This document shows, one piece after another, positions 48,501 to 58,984 of a stretch of 64,000 nucleotides of DNA (its first letter is position 1; each line of letters begins with the position of its first letter). The position numbers were made by a program, and so were the translations under genes. The DNA is from Toxonevra muliebris (lineage: Eukaryota; Arthropoda; Insecta; Diptera; Pallopteridae). Under the pieces are notes generated by a model. It made no database searches, was not told the DNA's origin, and saw only the letters and a program-made list of their open reading frames with translations. The stretch spans positions 146,152,998-146,216,997 of the forward strand of contig OY829326.1 in assembly GCA_963691655.1 (NCBI GenBank), written 5' to 3'.

Positions 48501-50731
48501 TTTGCTATTAGACAAACACCCAATTTGGGGGAGAGGGGGAGGGGGGATGGGGAAAGCATATTTCGTCGTCAGAAACTGAGATAGCTGAATTAATATTCGT
48601 TCCTCAAGGTAACAAGACAAGAACCTTTTACAGGCTTCTTATATAAGGTATTTCTCACACTTTTAGATGAGGATATTTTTAAAACCAAAAAAACACAATC
48701 CTGGACTGGCGAAGGTTTTACTGTTGCACTGTGATATCTAGAATTACTATCGCAAGAATTTTGTAAAAATCTATAAAAACCAAATCGGTTTAAAGAAATT
48801 CGCAGAAAGTGAACCTGATAGAATTTCGATCGACAAAAAGATGCTACATTGAGTTTTGAGCATCTCATATTGGAACAACAGATTGAAGTGATGAAAAAGA
48901 AAGTAGTCCAATTGGACTCTTACTTCTAGATAGACATGATGACCTTTCCAAGTGAAGTGTTCTTAAGCATTTTTCTCTTCGTCCAAAGTACATAACGATT
49001 AAGGGTGAAGGGTACAGCCCTTTTTGGGTTACTATGGCATCAAAAACAGTCAAAGTATTTATATGTTTTTTACGGACAGTTTAACATACATATAAAAGAA
49101 AAACTTGACAATTGTAATTTATAAATTAACATTAAAATTGGAAACCTATTTCCATCTTCTGCCATCTTTAGTGTAGTCATACTAAAGGAACTAGGGTAGT
49201 AGACTGCTAAAATGCACGGACATATCAAGATTTTGTCGAATTTTCAGAGAGATTAAACTTTCGATAAAACTTCTCTGTAGCTTTTTAAACTACAGCAATC
49301 AAAATGGGTTGTGGAGTTCTGTGCGGGCTTCCGCTCAAAATCTTTACATCTCCTTGACGGCATAATTGATTCTGCCAGAGTATTTTAGAAAGAATTACTA
49401 GGAAAAAGGGAAGCATGTGCGGCGACAGACAGTTTTATTCATAGTGGGAAAAGCTAGCTATCTTCACAAACAGTCAAGCTGTTATCAAGACCCTAGACTC
49501 AACAATAGGTAAAAACTGATTTTCTAAGACTGCATCTAGACATTAATCTTATATGGTTTCCCGTTTATAGGGACATTGAGGGTAAAGAGAAAGCGGATGA
49601 ATTAACAAAACTTAGTTCTACCCTATATACTACCCAGGAGCAATTCTGGGTATCCCACTACTTGAAATTTTGAAATATAAGATGGTATAGACTCTCTTCT
49701 TGTGTCACAGGAAGAAAGACTTTAAGAAGTATAATGGAAAACAACAACTTTATGTACCTACCAACCTGCTAATTTTCATCGCATACAAAAGTTACATGAT
49801 TTTCGTATTATATATTTATAACTCATACTCATCAGTACTTACCAGATATATCAGCCCATTCGGGTGATGTAAAACTATATTTGCCCTCCATAATATTACG
49901 TAACATTACCATTTGTTTGCGATGCCAAAATGGTGGACAACCAACTAATAATGTAAACATAATAACGCCACAAGCCCAACTAAAATAATAAATTTGTTAA
50001 AAATGCCATATATACAGATATATAAGCAAAAAAAAAGGACTTACATATCAACTTCCTGTGAATAACCGGGTGAACCTTCAAACATATTACATTTTAATGT
50101 TTCAGGTGCTAAATAACCGGGTGTACCACAAAGATCTAAAAATACAAATATGAAAATATTACAAATTTTCCTAATTACATTGACATTTTTAACATTTTAG
50201 TATTTACCCATTAACTTTTCATTATCTTTTAATTGCCGCGCAAAACCAAAATCTGTAATTTTTACATTATGATTTTCATCTAGTAAAATATTTTCTGGCT
50301 TCAAATCTCGATGTACTATATGCTTTGAGTGTATATACTCAACACCCTCGAATATCTGACGCATTATGGTTCTAGTCTTTTTCTCCGACAATGTTACCAC
50401 AGATGTGAGATAATCGAAAAGTTCACCCTTTGGGCATAATTCGAATACTAAAAATACAAAGGCATCCGATTCGAAAACATCTTGTAGATCAACTGTAAAG
50501 TTATTTTATTAGTGTTTGAATATATACAAAAATAAAGAATTTTAATACTCACTTATATACGGATGTCCCATAACTTGTCTGAGTATTGAAATTTCTTGTC
50601 GGGTTGCTTCTAGCATATGATATGGATTTGTATCGCCAGCCTCGGTGGCTGCTCCCAAATCGATGATTTTCGCTGCAAATTCTTTGCCCGTTTCTTTTTC
50701 AATGCAACGGCGCACTGTGGAACTGATGCCT
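39450..50731 (-). CDS. PhKgamma: PhKgamma: phosphorylase kinase gamma (catalytic) subunit, eight exons, 5' exon missing
   Basis: Exons, in order: 50731-50553, 50492-50208, 50135-50045, 49979-49843, 47933-47836, 44773-44246, 39915-39757, 39584-39450; about 537 codons in one frame. This Ser/Thr kinase phosphorylates glycogen phosphorylase and acts in a complex with alpha/beta subunits and calmodulin. Visible kinase motifs: EFAAKIID (ATP lysine), [59 protein letters not shown], and a final [17 protein letters not shown]. The C-terminus has the PhK-type block [23 protein letters not shown]. The exon carrying roughly the first 30 residues and the start of the glycine loop was not found. The total would then be near the fly protein's ~560 aa. 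Stop TAG at 39452-39450. Confidence 0.92.
39757..39915 (-). CDS. PhKgamma: PhKgamma exon G: calmodulin-binding-type helical region
   Basis: Follows CTTATAG and codes 53 residues: [20 protein letters not shown], then [16 protein letters not shown] and [10 protein letters not shown]. The basic amphipathic helix corresponds to the regulatory domain by which mammalian gamma subunits hold calmodulin (delta). Donor is AAG|GTTAGT. Confidence 0.92.
40280..40630. repeat. degenerate AATTCC/GGAATT-rich tract
   Basis: Diverged units based on TTGGAATT/AATTCCAA recur about every 15-30 bp. In PhKgamma intron between exons F and G. No coding signal. Confidence 0.45.
43185..43557. mobile_element. MITE family 2, copy 1
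   Basis: Left arm GCCCGTCGCGCATTTCAACG and right arm (reverse complement) CCCGTCTCATATTTCAACG both continue into AA(A/G)ATGTG. The interior matches 58306-58710: CGAGTT(C/T)GCTGAGCACGCTC, CAGTG.T..A.ATAAATAC, CTCGTTTGCTCTCTTTTCA. Non-coding, inside a PhKgamma intron. Confidence 0.65.
44246..44773 (-). CDS. PhKgamma: PhKgamma exon F: long Q/N-rich linker
   Basis: Starts after TTTATAG and codes 176 residues: a Ser/Asn-rich, then His/Gln-rich run ([20 protein letters not shown]), then [20 protein letters not shown]. To join exon G in phase 0 the intron must start with GC: CAG|GCAGGT at 44245-44240. A GT four bases on (GCAG|GTTTTC) would shift the frame. The exon is a multiple of three and in phase 0 on both sides, so skipping would not break the protein. 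Confidence 0.75.
44774..47835 (-). other. PhKgamma: PhKgamma intron between exons E and F
   Basis: 3062 nt. Contains a degenerate repeat tract (45480-45790, units of about 25-30 bp around TTTGGAATATTCGAAA), an ATAT stretch near 46630, A-rich DNA with an A20+ run at 46852-46869, and no coding signal. Confidence 0.5.
47836..47933 (-). CDS. PhKgamma: PhKgamma exon E: end of kinase domain
   Basis: Codes [20 protein letters not shown] and KHPFFNQM. Donor ATG|GTAAGT leaves phase 0. Confidence 0.93.
48527..48553 (+). other. G-run with G-quadruplex pattern (second)
   Basis: Four runs of four or more G within 27 bases (GGGGGAGAGGGGGAGGGGGG and then GGGG), plus strand, so it lies on the non-template side of PhKgamma transcription. 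Pattern only. Confidence 0.5.
49310..49770 (+). mobile_element. LINE RNase H fragment in PhKgamma intron
   Basis: [17 protein letters not shown] (about 49460) matches the RNase H 'I.TDSQAA..AL' block and [20 protein letters not shown] (about 49548) matches 'VWVPGH.GI.GNE.AD.LA'. The catalytic Asp of the first block is Asn here. Frames are broken. Opposite strand to the host gene. Confidence 0.65.
49843..49979 (-). CDS. PhKgamma: PhKgamma exon D: C-lobe
   Basis: Codes [20 protein letters not shown] and [20 protein letters not shown]. The donor TCTG|GTAAGT splits the codon for Glu. A 1.9-kb intron follows and contains a LINE RNase H fragment. Confidence 0.94.
50045..50135 (-). CDS. PhKgamma: PhKgamma exon C: activation segment
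   Basis: Codes [20 protein letters not shown] and PGYSQEVDI. No serine or threonine sits where many kinases need loop phosphorylation upstream of CGTP, as expected for the constitutively competent PhK gamma. Donor is ATAT|GTAAGT. Confidence 0.92.
50208..50492 (-). CDS. PhKgamma: PhKgamma exon B: hinge to activation segment
   Basis: Follows CTTTACAG. Codes [39 protein letters not shown] and the DFG triplet. Donor is ATGG|GTAAAT. The intron before it is only 60 nt. Confidence 0.95.
50553..50731 (-). CDS. PhKgamma: PhKgamma exon A: N-lobe
   Basis: Begins after AATAG (a shift to the next AG, start 50729, is possible) and reads [20 protein letters not shown], the last part of the glycine loop to the ATP-lysine, then the alpha-C helix ([13 protein letters not shown]). 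Donor is ATAA|GTGAGT. Confidence 0.9.
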
Positions 50732-52280
50732 CTATTTAAATGAGAAGAAAAACAAATTATTAATTTACTTTTAATAGAGCAAATCTATAAGTTATAACCT
50801 TTGAAAAGAAATGCGAGGCTCGAGGAACTGATTTATGTATAAATAAATAAATGTATAAATAAATAAATAATTAAATACAATATTTTTAGAGGATCGAAAT
50901 CCAAAATGAAAAACTTCCTCAAAAATTAGCATGGAAATGAATATTATTTAAAGATATTATTTAGCTATCCTTAGAATCCCTAAAATCTACTGATGGAAGA
51001 AAACACGAGAAAACAGGTTTGACTAGAGCTTACAGAGACGTATTCATTACTAACTCAAAGAGTTGGGATTTTTTTTTTCAAAAATTAAACTTTTATCCAA
51101 ATTAAAGATTATTTTAGAGAACCGAAAATCATTTTTCATCAAATTTTTAATTGGTTTATAAACCGTTTTGTATTTATTTCTACTTAATTGTTTACTTTAA
51201 ATTAATAAACCATTTCTTTCAAATTAAATAATTACAAACTGCATTAATCATATATTCATTATGTATTTATGTATTAATCATAGACCTAGATTAAATAAAC
51301 AAAAAAAAAAAAAAAAAAACACGCAATTAAAATCAGCAACGTAAGCGAGCAAACACCATTCCAAATTCCACCGATATCATTCATAAACCAGGTGCAATTT
51401 TATTATACACGAATATTGTTGTCTTTTACAACCTGACAAAACAAAAACAATAATGCGCACAGCACTCCAACTCTTTTATTACAACTATTATTTATAGTTT
51501 TATTGGTGTCTTAACTAAACAAATTAAGTTGTAAAGTTCTAAACATTGCATATTAGGTAAGTTTATAATATATTTACGTTAGGATTATTCTATTGCAATT
51601 TTAAGATTATCAAGTGCAATATCAAGATGATAACATTATTTTTACATATGAGAAAATTCTACAAGTTTAAGGGAAATATATTATTCACGTGTAGGTGGCA
51701 TGAGTATATGCATGATATGGATAACTATATAGAAAGTACAGCTACGATCACAAAAATTGCATCACGAAATGATAAAGAAACCGTTCCCAATCGTTTTATT
51801 AGCATTCTCCTCTGAATGGTCCAGCTCTCACAACAGAAATTCATCAGCCAAACGGAAAGAAATTTGCATGCTCCCGGAAAGAATACATGATCATCTTGAG
51901 CCTATGACTGATGAACATTAAGTCGGTAGAGTGCGTTTTAAATAGAAAAGATCTACCGAAGACGAAATAGATACACAAGATTTTCGTTAGAATGAGCTAA
52001 GATACATAGCCCCAATTCATGATCGTTGGAAGACGTCCTATACTCCAAAATAGTTAAAGGAAATTCTGTATAACGCATACTAAACAAAAACGCACACAAA
52101 GGACAAAATAAAATTTCCTTTGGATTATTTTAAATAAAGAACATACATGTAATTAATAACTGGGAATATTAATGATCAGAATTTTCAGGCATGATTCATG
52201 ATAGCTAAAATAAGAAATAAATACTTTTGATTAAATTTTCTGTAGATGTCCGTATTCAGTAGTTGCTTCTTTCGGGTTGA
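50732..52280. other. upstream or intron-1 DNA of PhKgamma
   Basis: AT-rich, with an A20 run near 51300. No exon encoding the PhKgamma N-terminus is recognisable. Confidence 0.4.
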
Positions 52281-52285
52281 TTCTT

Positions 52286-52458
52286 AGGCAAAGTTTACAT
52301 CTGCAAGCAAATTGCCGCAAGTAACTCTCAGAAAGTCTTTTTTAGAGTAAATAGCTGATGTAAAGAAAAGAAATTTGCAGTTTCTCGTTCATAGCAATTT
52401 ACTCTCTAAAAAACTTTCTGAAAGAAATTGTAGCAATTCTCTTGCAGTACATCTGCCT
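52286..52458. mobile_element. MITE family 3, copy 2
   Basis: Ends AGGCAAAGTTTACATCTGC and, at the right, GCAGTACATCTGCCTTACG (partly decayed). Interior is the same as 25010-25197. Confidence 0.6.
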
Positions 52459-52459
52459 T

Positions 52460-53840
52460 ACGAAATTCTTTTTGTTCCTTTTAAATATGAGAGAAACAGT
52501 TTATCATAGAAAACATGTACAGAAACTGGGAGAGCCGATACAAGCAGAGACGTCGGCTCTCTCATTGTTATTTCAAATTAGCGAGAAATTGACTTGAGAG
52601 AAGTTCACTGTTATTATTAGTCGTGTTGTTTTTGCAAGAAATTCTTTTAGTGCAAATACATAAATATGAGAGAGAGAGAGTACTGTTCTTGTTGTTTTTG
52701 CATGGCTCTTGCAAGAGTTGACTTTGTTTGTTTACTCCATGGCGAAACTATAACAGGTAATAGCCAACTGAACTCTCTCTTCTTCTCCTCTCGTTTTTCT
52801 TATATGAAGAGGCACAGAACTGTCAAGATATTCGTTTTTGTTTTGTGTATTCCCAATGAATTGGTTCTTGTATTTTTGACATATCTGGTTCTTCATACCA
52901 ACAAAGCAGTGTGTTGTTATTGTCTTGTTATACTCGTTGTAATGCTTCTATTACCTGGTGTAATTCTGCCATAGTTTACTCGTTCTTTTGTATATTTACA
53001 TATATACATTCAAAAGTAGAACCAAAATCTAAATTTTTAGCGCCCTCTAGTGAAAAGCAGAGTAAATACATTTGAAACAAATAAGTTTTTGTCAGCTTAA
53101 ACCAAATATGAAAAAGTATAGTTTTACTACATTATGAAATTTTTATGTACATGACTGTATACACGTTGTAATACAATGTAAACTAAACAAAAGTTCAATA
53201 GATTCTCGAAATTCGTAGTTTCCAATTAGCATGGGTAGGATATCAACACACACGAACACAAGTATAAACTCATTTCTTTTATTAGCTTTCCTATTTATCA
53301 GTTCGGTGTTGTTTTACATTTTTTTTTTCTTTTTGCCAATATATTTTTATAATAATTATTGCAACAAAAAAAATATGGAAAGATTCCGCGCGCATGACTT
53401 AAAAAAACAAGAAAAATCTGTTGCTATTTTTGTAATTGCTATTGTCGAGTTTAGTAAAGACAATTATTTGTCTAGCCCATATATGATACATATAGCCATG
53501 CCATATTTAGATAAAATTAACCTTGAATTGAACTTGAAATGCATTTTTTACTTTCTTCTTTGTGGCACATGTTGATTATTATTATTTCTTGTTTTTTGAG
53601 AATTTTTTTTAATTGGATGTATTAAAACATATTTAATTAAATTGGCCAGATTGATACTTGTGTATATGATCAGTTTATGATATATGGACACATTTATTTA
53701 ATGTTTTTTTTTTTAATGCATGCATAGACAATACAAACGTCAATCAAACGTTAAAGTGCACCGGGATAGTAGCATTTGAGAGGTTTTCAAAACAATTTTT
53801 TTTTGGAGAAGTGTGACAGATAGATTTTATTTTTATTTTA
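52460..53840. other. no gene; remnants of repeat family 4
   Basis: At 52525-52570 AGAGCCGATACAAGCAGAGA and CTCTCTCATT recall blocks of the family at 21.9/56 kb. Open frames at 52666 and 53231 are low-complexity and lack splice or homology support. Confidence 0.3.
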
Positions 53841-53849
53841 TTTAAAAAT

Positions 53850-53950
53850 TGTTGAAAAAAGATTTTCACTTCTCTTTCGGGTTCAGCATAAAATTGTAGG
53901 CTCCTTCTATTCGTATACAAATATAACTCGCACAATATGAATTGTGTACA
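53850..53950 (+). repeat. SINE-like repeat with 'ATTGTAGGCTCC' core, copy 2
   Basis: CACTTCTCTTTCGGGTTCAG and CATAAAATTGTAGGCTCC followed by ATTCGTATACAAATATAACTC. Matches the copies at 26.8 kb and, in reverse, 58.9 kb. Confidence 0.5.
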
Positions 53951-53959
53951 AAGTGTACT

Positions 53960-55400
53960 GAGAGGACTTCCAAAAAAAAAAAAAAAAAAACAGAGATACT
54001 CTTAAAATCTCTTAAAATCGTTACAAAGAATATTAAGAAATTTTCAAATGAATTTGAATTGTAAATTGGTTGCAAACCAGCCCTCATTTTGGTTGAATAA
54101 AAAATATTGAAAAACTTATTAGCTTTTAATATTGTTTATACCTAAAGGGATGCACATGTTTTAAGGAATTTTTTAAAGCTTCTAATAGAATAAATATGTA
54201 TTTAAAACCGTAAAATATTTTTAAACATGTTCTCTAGAAAAAATTATTCCAAAATTGTTTATGCTCTGACAAACACAGCGAAGTCCGAGAATAAGTTAAC
54301 TATGTATGACCACATCTATTAACTTCATAATTGAAAACTTTTTAAAATATTTTTCCACACTTAAAGTTTTTGAATTAAATTTTTGAACATTTTTGAAACA
54401 AATATCCCACATGTTAAGCATTGTCAATTCAACAACTAATTTTTAAGAAATCACTCAAATTATCACAACAAACTTTTCCATTAATTTTGTTTGATTTGAA
54501 TAATATCACAACGATCCAGACAGTTGAGAGTGTATAATACATATTTATTTAAAACTCAATTAGAAATTTTTGTATTTGTATTCAAATAAACTTTTTAAAT
54601 ATTTTTTAAATAACTTTAATAGTATTTAATAATAGATACATGTGTGATGACGTTAGAACGTTGAGTCTCACCAAAGCAACTAATTTCTATACTTTATACA
54701 CACACACACACACACACAAAGTAAACAATTAAAATGAAAATTAACAAATTATCAATTTGTTGCATTTATCTATGAATAAAATATTCAGATTTTCATGTAT
54801 AAATATTAATATTAAATAATTCACATGATGATTAGAATGATTGTAAAAATTATTATTGTAAAGTGTGAATTTTCGAGTGTACAAAGTTTCAATTCTCATA
54901 CAACAAATTCAAATTCAAATTCAAAATAATGATTAATTAATTACAAAGCACTGAACTATCAATTGCACTTGATAACTTAGTATATACTAGTAATTAGTTA
55001 ATGTATTTGTTTATTTTATTAATACTTGTATTGAAGCATGTTCCACTTTTGTTACTATTTAGTTGAGCTACTTTTATTGTTTTCTTGGTTTGTTTTCGTA
55101 ACAACGGCAGGCTGTCTATCAAAATTAATACTAAAATAAAATAGGAAGTTGAGCAAATATGTAGCAAACATTAACACTCTTAAAAAATTTTGTGCTTTTG
55201 TTTTTTCAAGACACAAGTCAAAAATAAAAAATATAATATCAATGAATATGAATTATTTGCTATAAATCGCAAATACACAAAACCAATGTTAAGCATTTGA
55301 TGGCAACGTGATACACAAAATGGGCATTTATATAATTGATTTTGCGTACATTAAGTGATTACACTCAGAAAAATATATCAATATCTCTTAATGTTTTTGA
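53960..55400. other. AT-rich DNA with a CA microsatellite
   Basis: An A18 run lies near 53970 and (AC)n at 54698-54718. No coding signal. Confidence 0.4.
54698..54718. repeat. (AC)n microsatellite
   Basis: About ten AC units. Confidence 0.85.
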
Positions 55401-55407
55401 TGTTGCT

Positions 55408-55927
55408 AACAATACTGTGCAACAGCTTTAGGGTCATGGAATCTAATGGAGAAGCGACCAACACAGGTCGGTAGTACTGGTCCAGAGTAACAAAACCCAA
55501 AGAGGGTTTTAAAAAGCTAGCTTGCTTTTAAATGTTAAATCTTTTCACAGTTGAGCTGTTTTAGTGTGTTTTTCAATTCTATTTTCTGTTTATAATAAAA
55601 ACAAAAATTTGAAAACCCAAACATTATTAAATTCTATACATTTTTGTTAATAGTTTTATTGCTTATTTTTTGCAAAAGTCATGTAATGGATAGTTTAAAC
55701 TTCTTAATATGGAAAACTCTATAATGTTAAAATTGTTTTTGTTCTTATTTCGCTGAAGAAAGTTGTAAAAAATTAGCACGTCACTTTTAAAAATAAAGCT
55801 ACATGAGGCAAACTTTGAATGCCCATATCTTTTAAAAGCGAGCTAACTTTGGAAAACCCTTTTAGGGGTTTATTACTCTTGACCTGTGTTAACTGATTCT
55901 CCGTTAGAACAGTGCAATCTATTGTTT
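55408..55927. mobile_element. foldback-like element with long inverted arms
   Basis: Two arms of about 75-100 bp are inverted copies: TCTAATGGAGAA, AACACAGGTC, AGAGTAACAAAACCC and GGGTTTT..AAAGCTAGCTTGC on the left; their complements, ending GGAGAA-complement and TTAGA (55904-55908), on the right. The AACAATA words outside suggest that the arms reach 55408 and 55927. The middle of about 250 bp is AT-rich, non-coding. Confidence 0.6.
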
Positions 55928-55944
55928 GGTTATACATACTAGCG

Positions 55945-56330
55945 AACCCATAGATTTCCAAAGGGGAAATCGCGTTTTCATTACACTAATAAGAAACCAT
56001 CTTATGCAATTGTTAGTGTTTAGCAAACGAGGACATATGGAGATCGGAGATCAACCAGAGAGTCGTCTTCTCGCAGTTTTATCTCATGTGCTTTAGTGAG
56101 AGAGCCAACAGAGATGTCTCTGCTTGATTGAATATCTCCGAACTTTCATCTATGTGTTTGTGCAGATAAGTGTAGAGAATATCAACAGAAAAAAACAACA
56201 CAAAATAGAAAGAAGACTGCAAAAACTTCAACAAAAAGTGTTAATATATGTTTTCAAATAATTTTCAAATACACAACAACAAAGTTTCACTTCTAACGTG
56301 AGTGCCTGCGCACACATATATAAATTTTTT
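55945..56330 (-). repeat. dispersed repeat family 4, copy 2
   Basis: Inverted relative to 21870-22260, with the same block order over about 380 bp. Identity is high by eye in AAGTGAAACTTTGTTGTTG and GTTGAAGTTTTTGCAGTCTT. Ends are not sharp. Confidence 0.6.
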
Positions 56331-56339
56331 TTTTTATCA

Positions 56340-57880
56340 GTTTTATCCCCTATAATCGCCCTTTGCTCTTTTTTGAATCATAATGCTATTTTTTTTTAAC
56401 TCAAATGGCGATTCTGTATCACTTTCATTAATCGACAGCAATGATTTAAAAATGAATTTTTCCAAATTGAAGAGTCTAGTCGGTGTCGGCTCTCTAGAAT
56501 TCAAGAAATCGAAATTGAATTCAAGGATGTTGACTCCATAACTATGATTAAACGTATTTTCTATATTAAGGATTTTTCTTGTTTTTATTTTATTAAGTTT
56601 AATAAATGTATATTTTTTTACAGCGTACCTATAGAAATTTTCAAAAGATAACAATTTTTTATTTTATTTTATTTTTTTTGTTATCAATTTATGAATGTAT
56701 GTAGGTAGTTTATATGTATTTATAAATAAAAATGAATGGCGTACAATAAATTATATGAAGAAACGTGGACATCGTCATCAACAGTGATCAAGCACGACAA
56801 CGACGATATTATTTCCTGAAATTGAAATGCAAATTTTTGGGCAATTTATAGAATTGGGAGGGACGAGTGAGCGAAGACTGTTAAATTAAAGATATCAAAC
56901 GCATTTCATTTTGAGAAAAGCTAAAATAAAATTAGAACCAAAATGACGTAAAATACACATATGTACAATACATACGTATAAACTATTTATATATTTTTTA
57001 AAATTTGGTTGATTTCTGATTTATTAAATGATTCCAAATGATTCATCCGAAATAACAATAATAAAAACAAAATGTGATGTAAACATACTTATGCATATAT
57101 TATTTATGGACAGACAACATGTTGTTATCAGTTTGTTTTGTTTCTTTTTTGTTTTTATGTTTTTAATAACAAAATGTCAATAAACGCACGCACAGTCGAA
57201 AATCGAATATTGTAAAGGAGGCGTGTCAAATAAAACTATTATTGGCATGTAGTGTTAACATGTCTTAACATATATAAATATGTATATATAATAATATTAA
57301 AGATATTTGTTTCTTATTATTAATTTTATTATAATGACCTTGTTATTAATTTCAAATTGCGTCAATTTTTTATTATTTATTTATTTAAGATCCTTTATTA
57401 ATTGGAGGAGGTGTGTCTATTTTGTAATGATGAAAGAATGACGAAGTCATAGTTTTGTTACTTATTGATTGATCAGTAATCAATGATATACATCTTTTGC
57501 ACTACCTTAGGCTATTGGAACAAATAACAAGTGTATAGATTTTAAACTGATTTCATACAAATACACTATCGAACCTTGACTTTTTTGCACTCACATTTAA
57601 AAATAGTCCAAAATTAACTTAAATTGTTGTAGTTTTTATATAAAACGTAAACATAAATACCTATGCACGTGCATAGTGGGGAAAAAATTAAAGCGCGCGG
57701 AATAGAAAGCGCAAATAGAGCGCTGATTTGTACCTTTTTCACTCCATCCTTATGTATGAATAATTGAGTTTTGTGACACATAGATGAAACAAAGAAAAAG
57801 AAAACGCTATTCCTACTTCACGATCGTTCATAAACTTAAGACGACAAATTTTTTATATTTAAATATGAATATCTTTGGCT
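56340..57880. other. no gene recognised
   Basis: AT-rich. A run of AAATAAAT-type simple sequence lies near 56650-56760. Open frame 56654-56343 on the minus strand has no recognised homology. Confidence 0.35.
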
Positions 57881-57914
57881 AATGAGTCCTAACAGTTGGC
57901 AGATCTAAGATTTT

Positions 57915-58010
57915 ATGAAAAGCCAGATCAAAATCAAACTAAAACTCAGGTTGCAATTCAAATCAAAACCCAGAACAAAAAGAGACTAAATTTAGACAAA
58001 AAATGAGAAA
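57915..58010 (+). repeat. (AAAYCAGACCAAA)n-type block 2
   Basis: Units such as AGATCAAAATCAAACTAAAA and CAAAACCCAGAACAAAAAG, same theme as 24.1-24.5 kb. Confidence 0.5.
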
Positions 58011-58305
58011 AACTATCAAGATTGGAGAATAATCACATCCATCGACTGTTCAAAGCAACAAGCTATTTTCCTTGTTCTGAGTCTAGAGGTTGAAACAAAA
58101 GTTTTATTAGAAAGTAAAATCCTTTACCTTTTCCATTTTAAAGTTATTATCAGTTTATTTTTAAGAGACTATGACATAGTCGATCCTGGGGCAATATCGG
58201 TCATTAAATAGACCTTAACATTCTCCATTTAACAACATTGTAAGGTGATGAAGTTTTATACATTAATTTCAGACTTAAATAGCTGAATAAGTATTTACTA
58301 TGCTT

Positions 58306-58710
58306 TAGGTTTATCACACATTTCAGCAAAGATGTGTGAGAATAGGTTTTTGTTGTTGTAAAATGTGACGAAGACTTTCGCCGCGGCAGCACATTTGAGC
58401 GGAAATGGTAGAGTTATTTTGTGATATATTTCCATATAGACTCTGGGAATTGTCAAAAAAATTCCACACACATATTGCAATTTTTTTTTTGTATGTACAA
58501 TTAAGTATGTATGAGTGAACGAACTAGTTGGACTCGTTAAGACTTGTAATATGCCAACGAGTTTGCTGAGCACGCTCTCATAGAAAAAACTCATTTAGAT
58601 ATTTCTCGTTGAAGTATGCAGTGTTCCACATAAATACATTTAATGCAACTCAGAGATGAAAAACTCGTTTGCTCTCTTTTCATATTTTCGCTGCAATGTG
58701 TAATGGGCTT
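58306..58710. mobile_element. MITE family 2, copy 2
   Basis: Arms ATCACACATTTCAGCAAAG (left) and, reverse complement of the right, AGCCCATTACACATTGCAGC. Interior as 43185-43557. Same orientation as that copy. Confidence 0.6.
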
Positions 58711-58839
58711 TTTTCCGGTATTTTGGATTAGTTTTTACTAATTTTATCGTTTTTTTTTGGAAAATAGGTGATGAAGTCATTGTGATCGTTGTTGTTTTCT
58801 GACTCCGAAAATATGTTTGTTGGTAATTTTTACTACTAC

Positions 58840-58980
58840 TATTATGGAGAAACAGCCCTAGGGCCTAGGCCGAGCTTTTCGCATTCATTCAAGTTGTGTG
58901 AGTTATATTTGTGCATAAGTGGAAGGGACCTACAGTTTTATTCCGAATTCGAATGGTCAGATAAAACTGTGATTTCAAAC
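58840..58980 (-). repeat. SINE-like repeat, copy 3
   Basis: On the minus strand: GAATTCGGAATAAAACTGTA then GGTCCCTTCCACTTATGCAC, TATAACTCACACAACTTGAA and GCGAAAAGCTCGGCC. Best preserved of the three copies. Confidence 0.55.
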
Positions 58981-58984
58981 AAAA

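Noticed and set aside
52666..52974. 102-codon hydrophobic frame
   Set aside because: Begins in GAGA repeats, Leu/Val/Cys-rich by composition; no splice signals or family match.
53231..53575. 114-codon frame
   Set aside because: T-rich, with no homology; likely chance.
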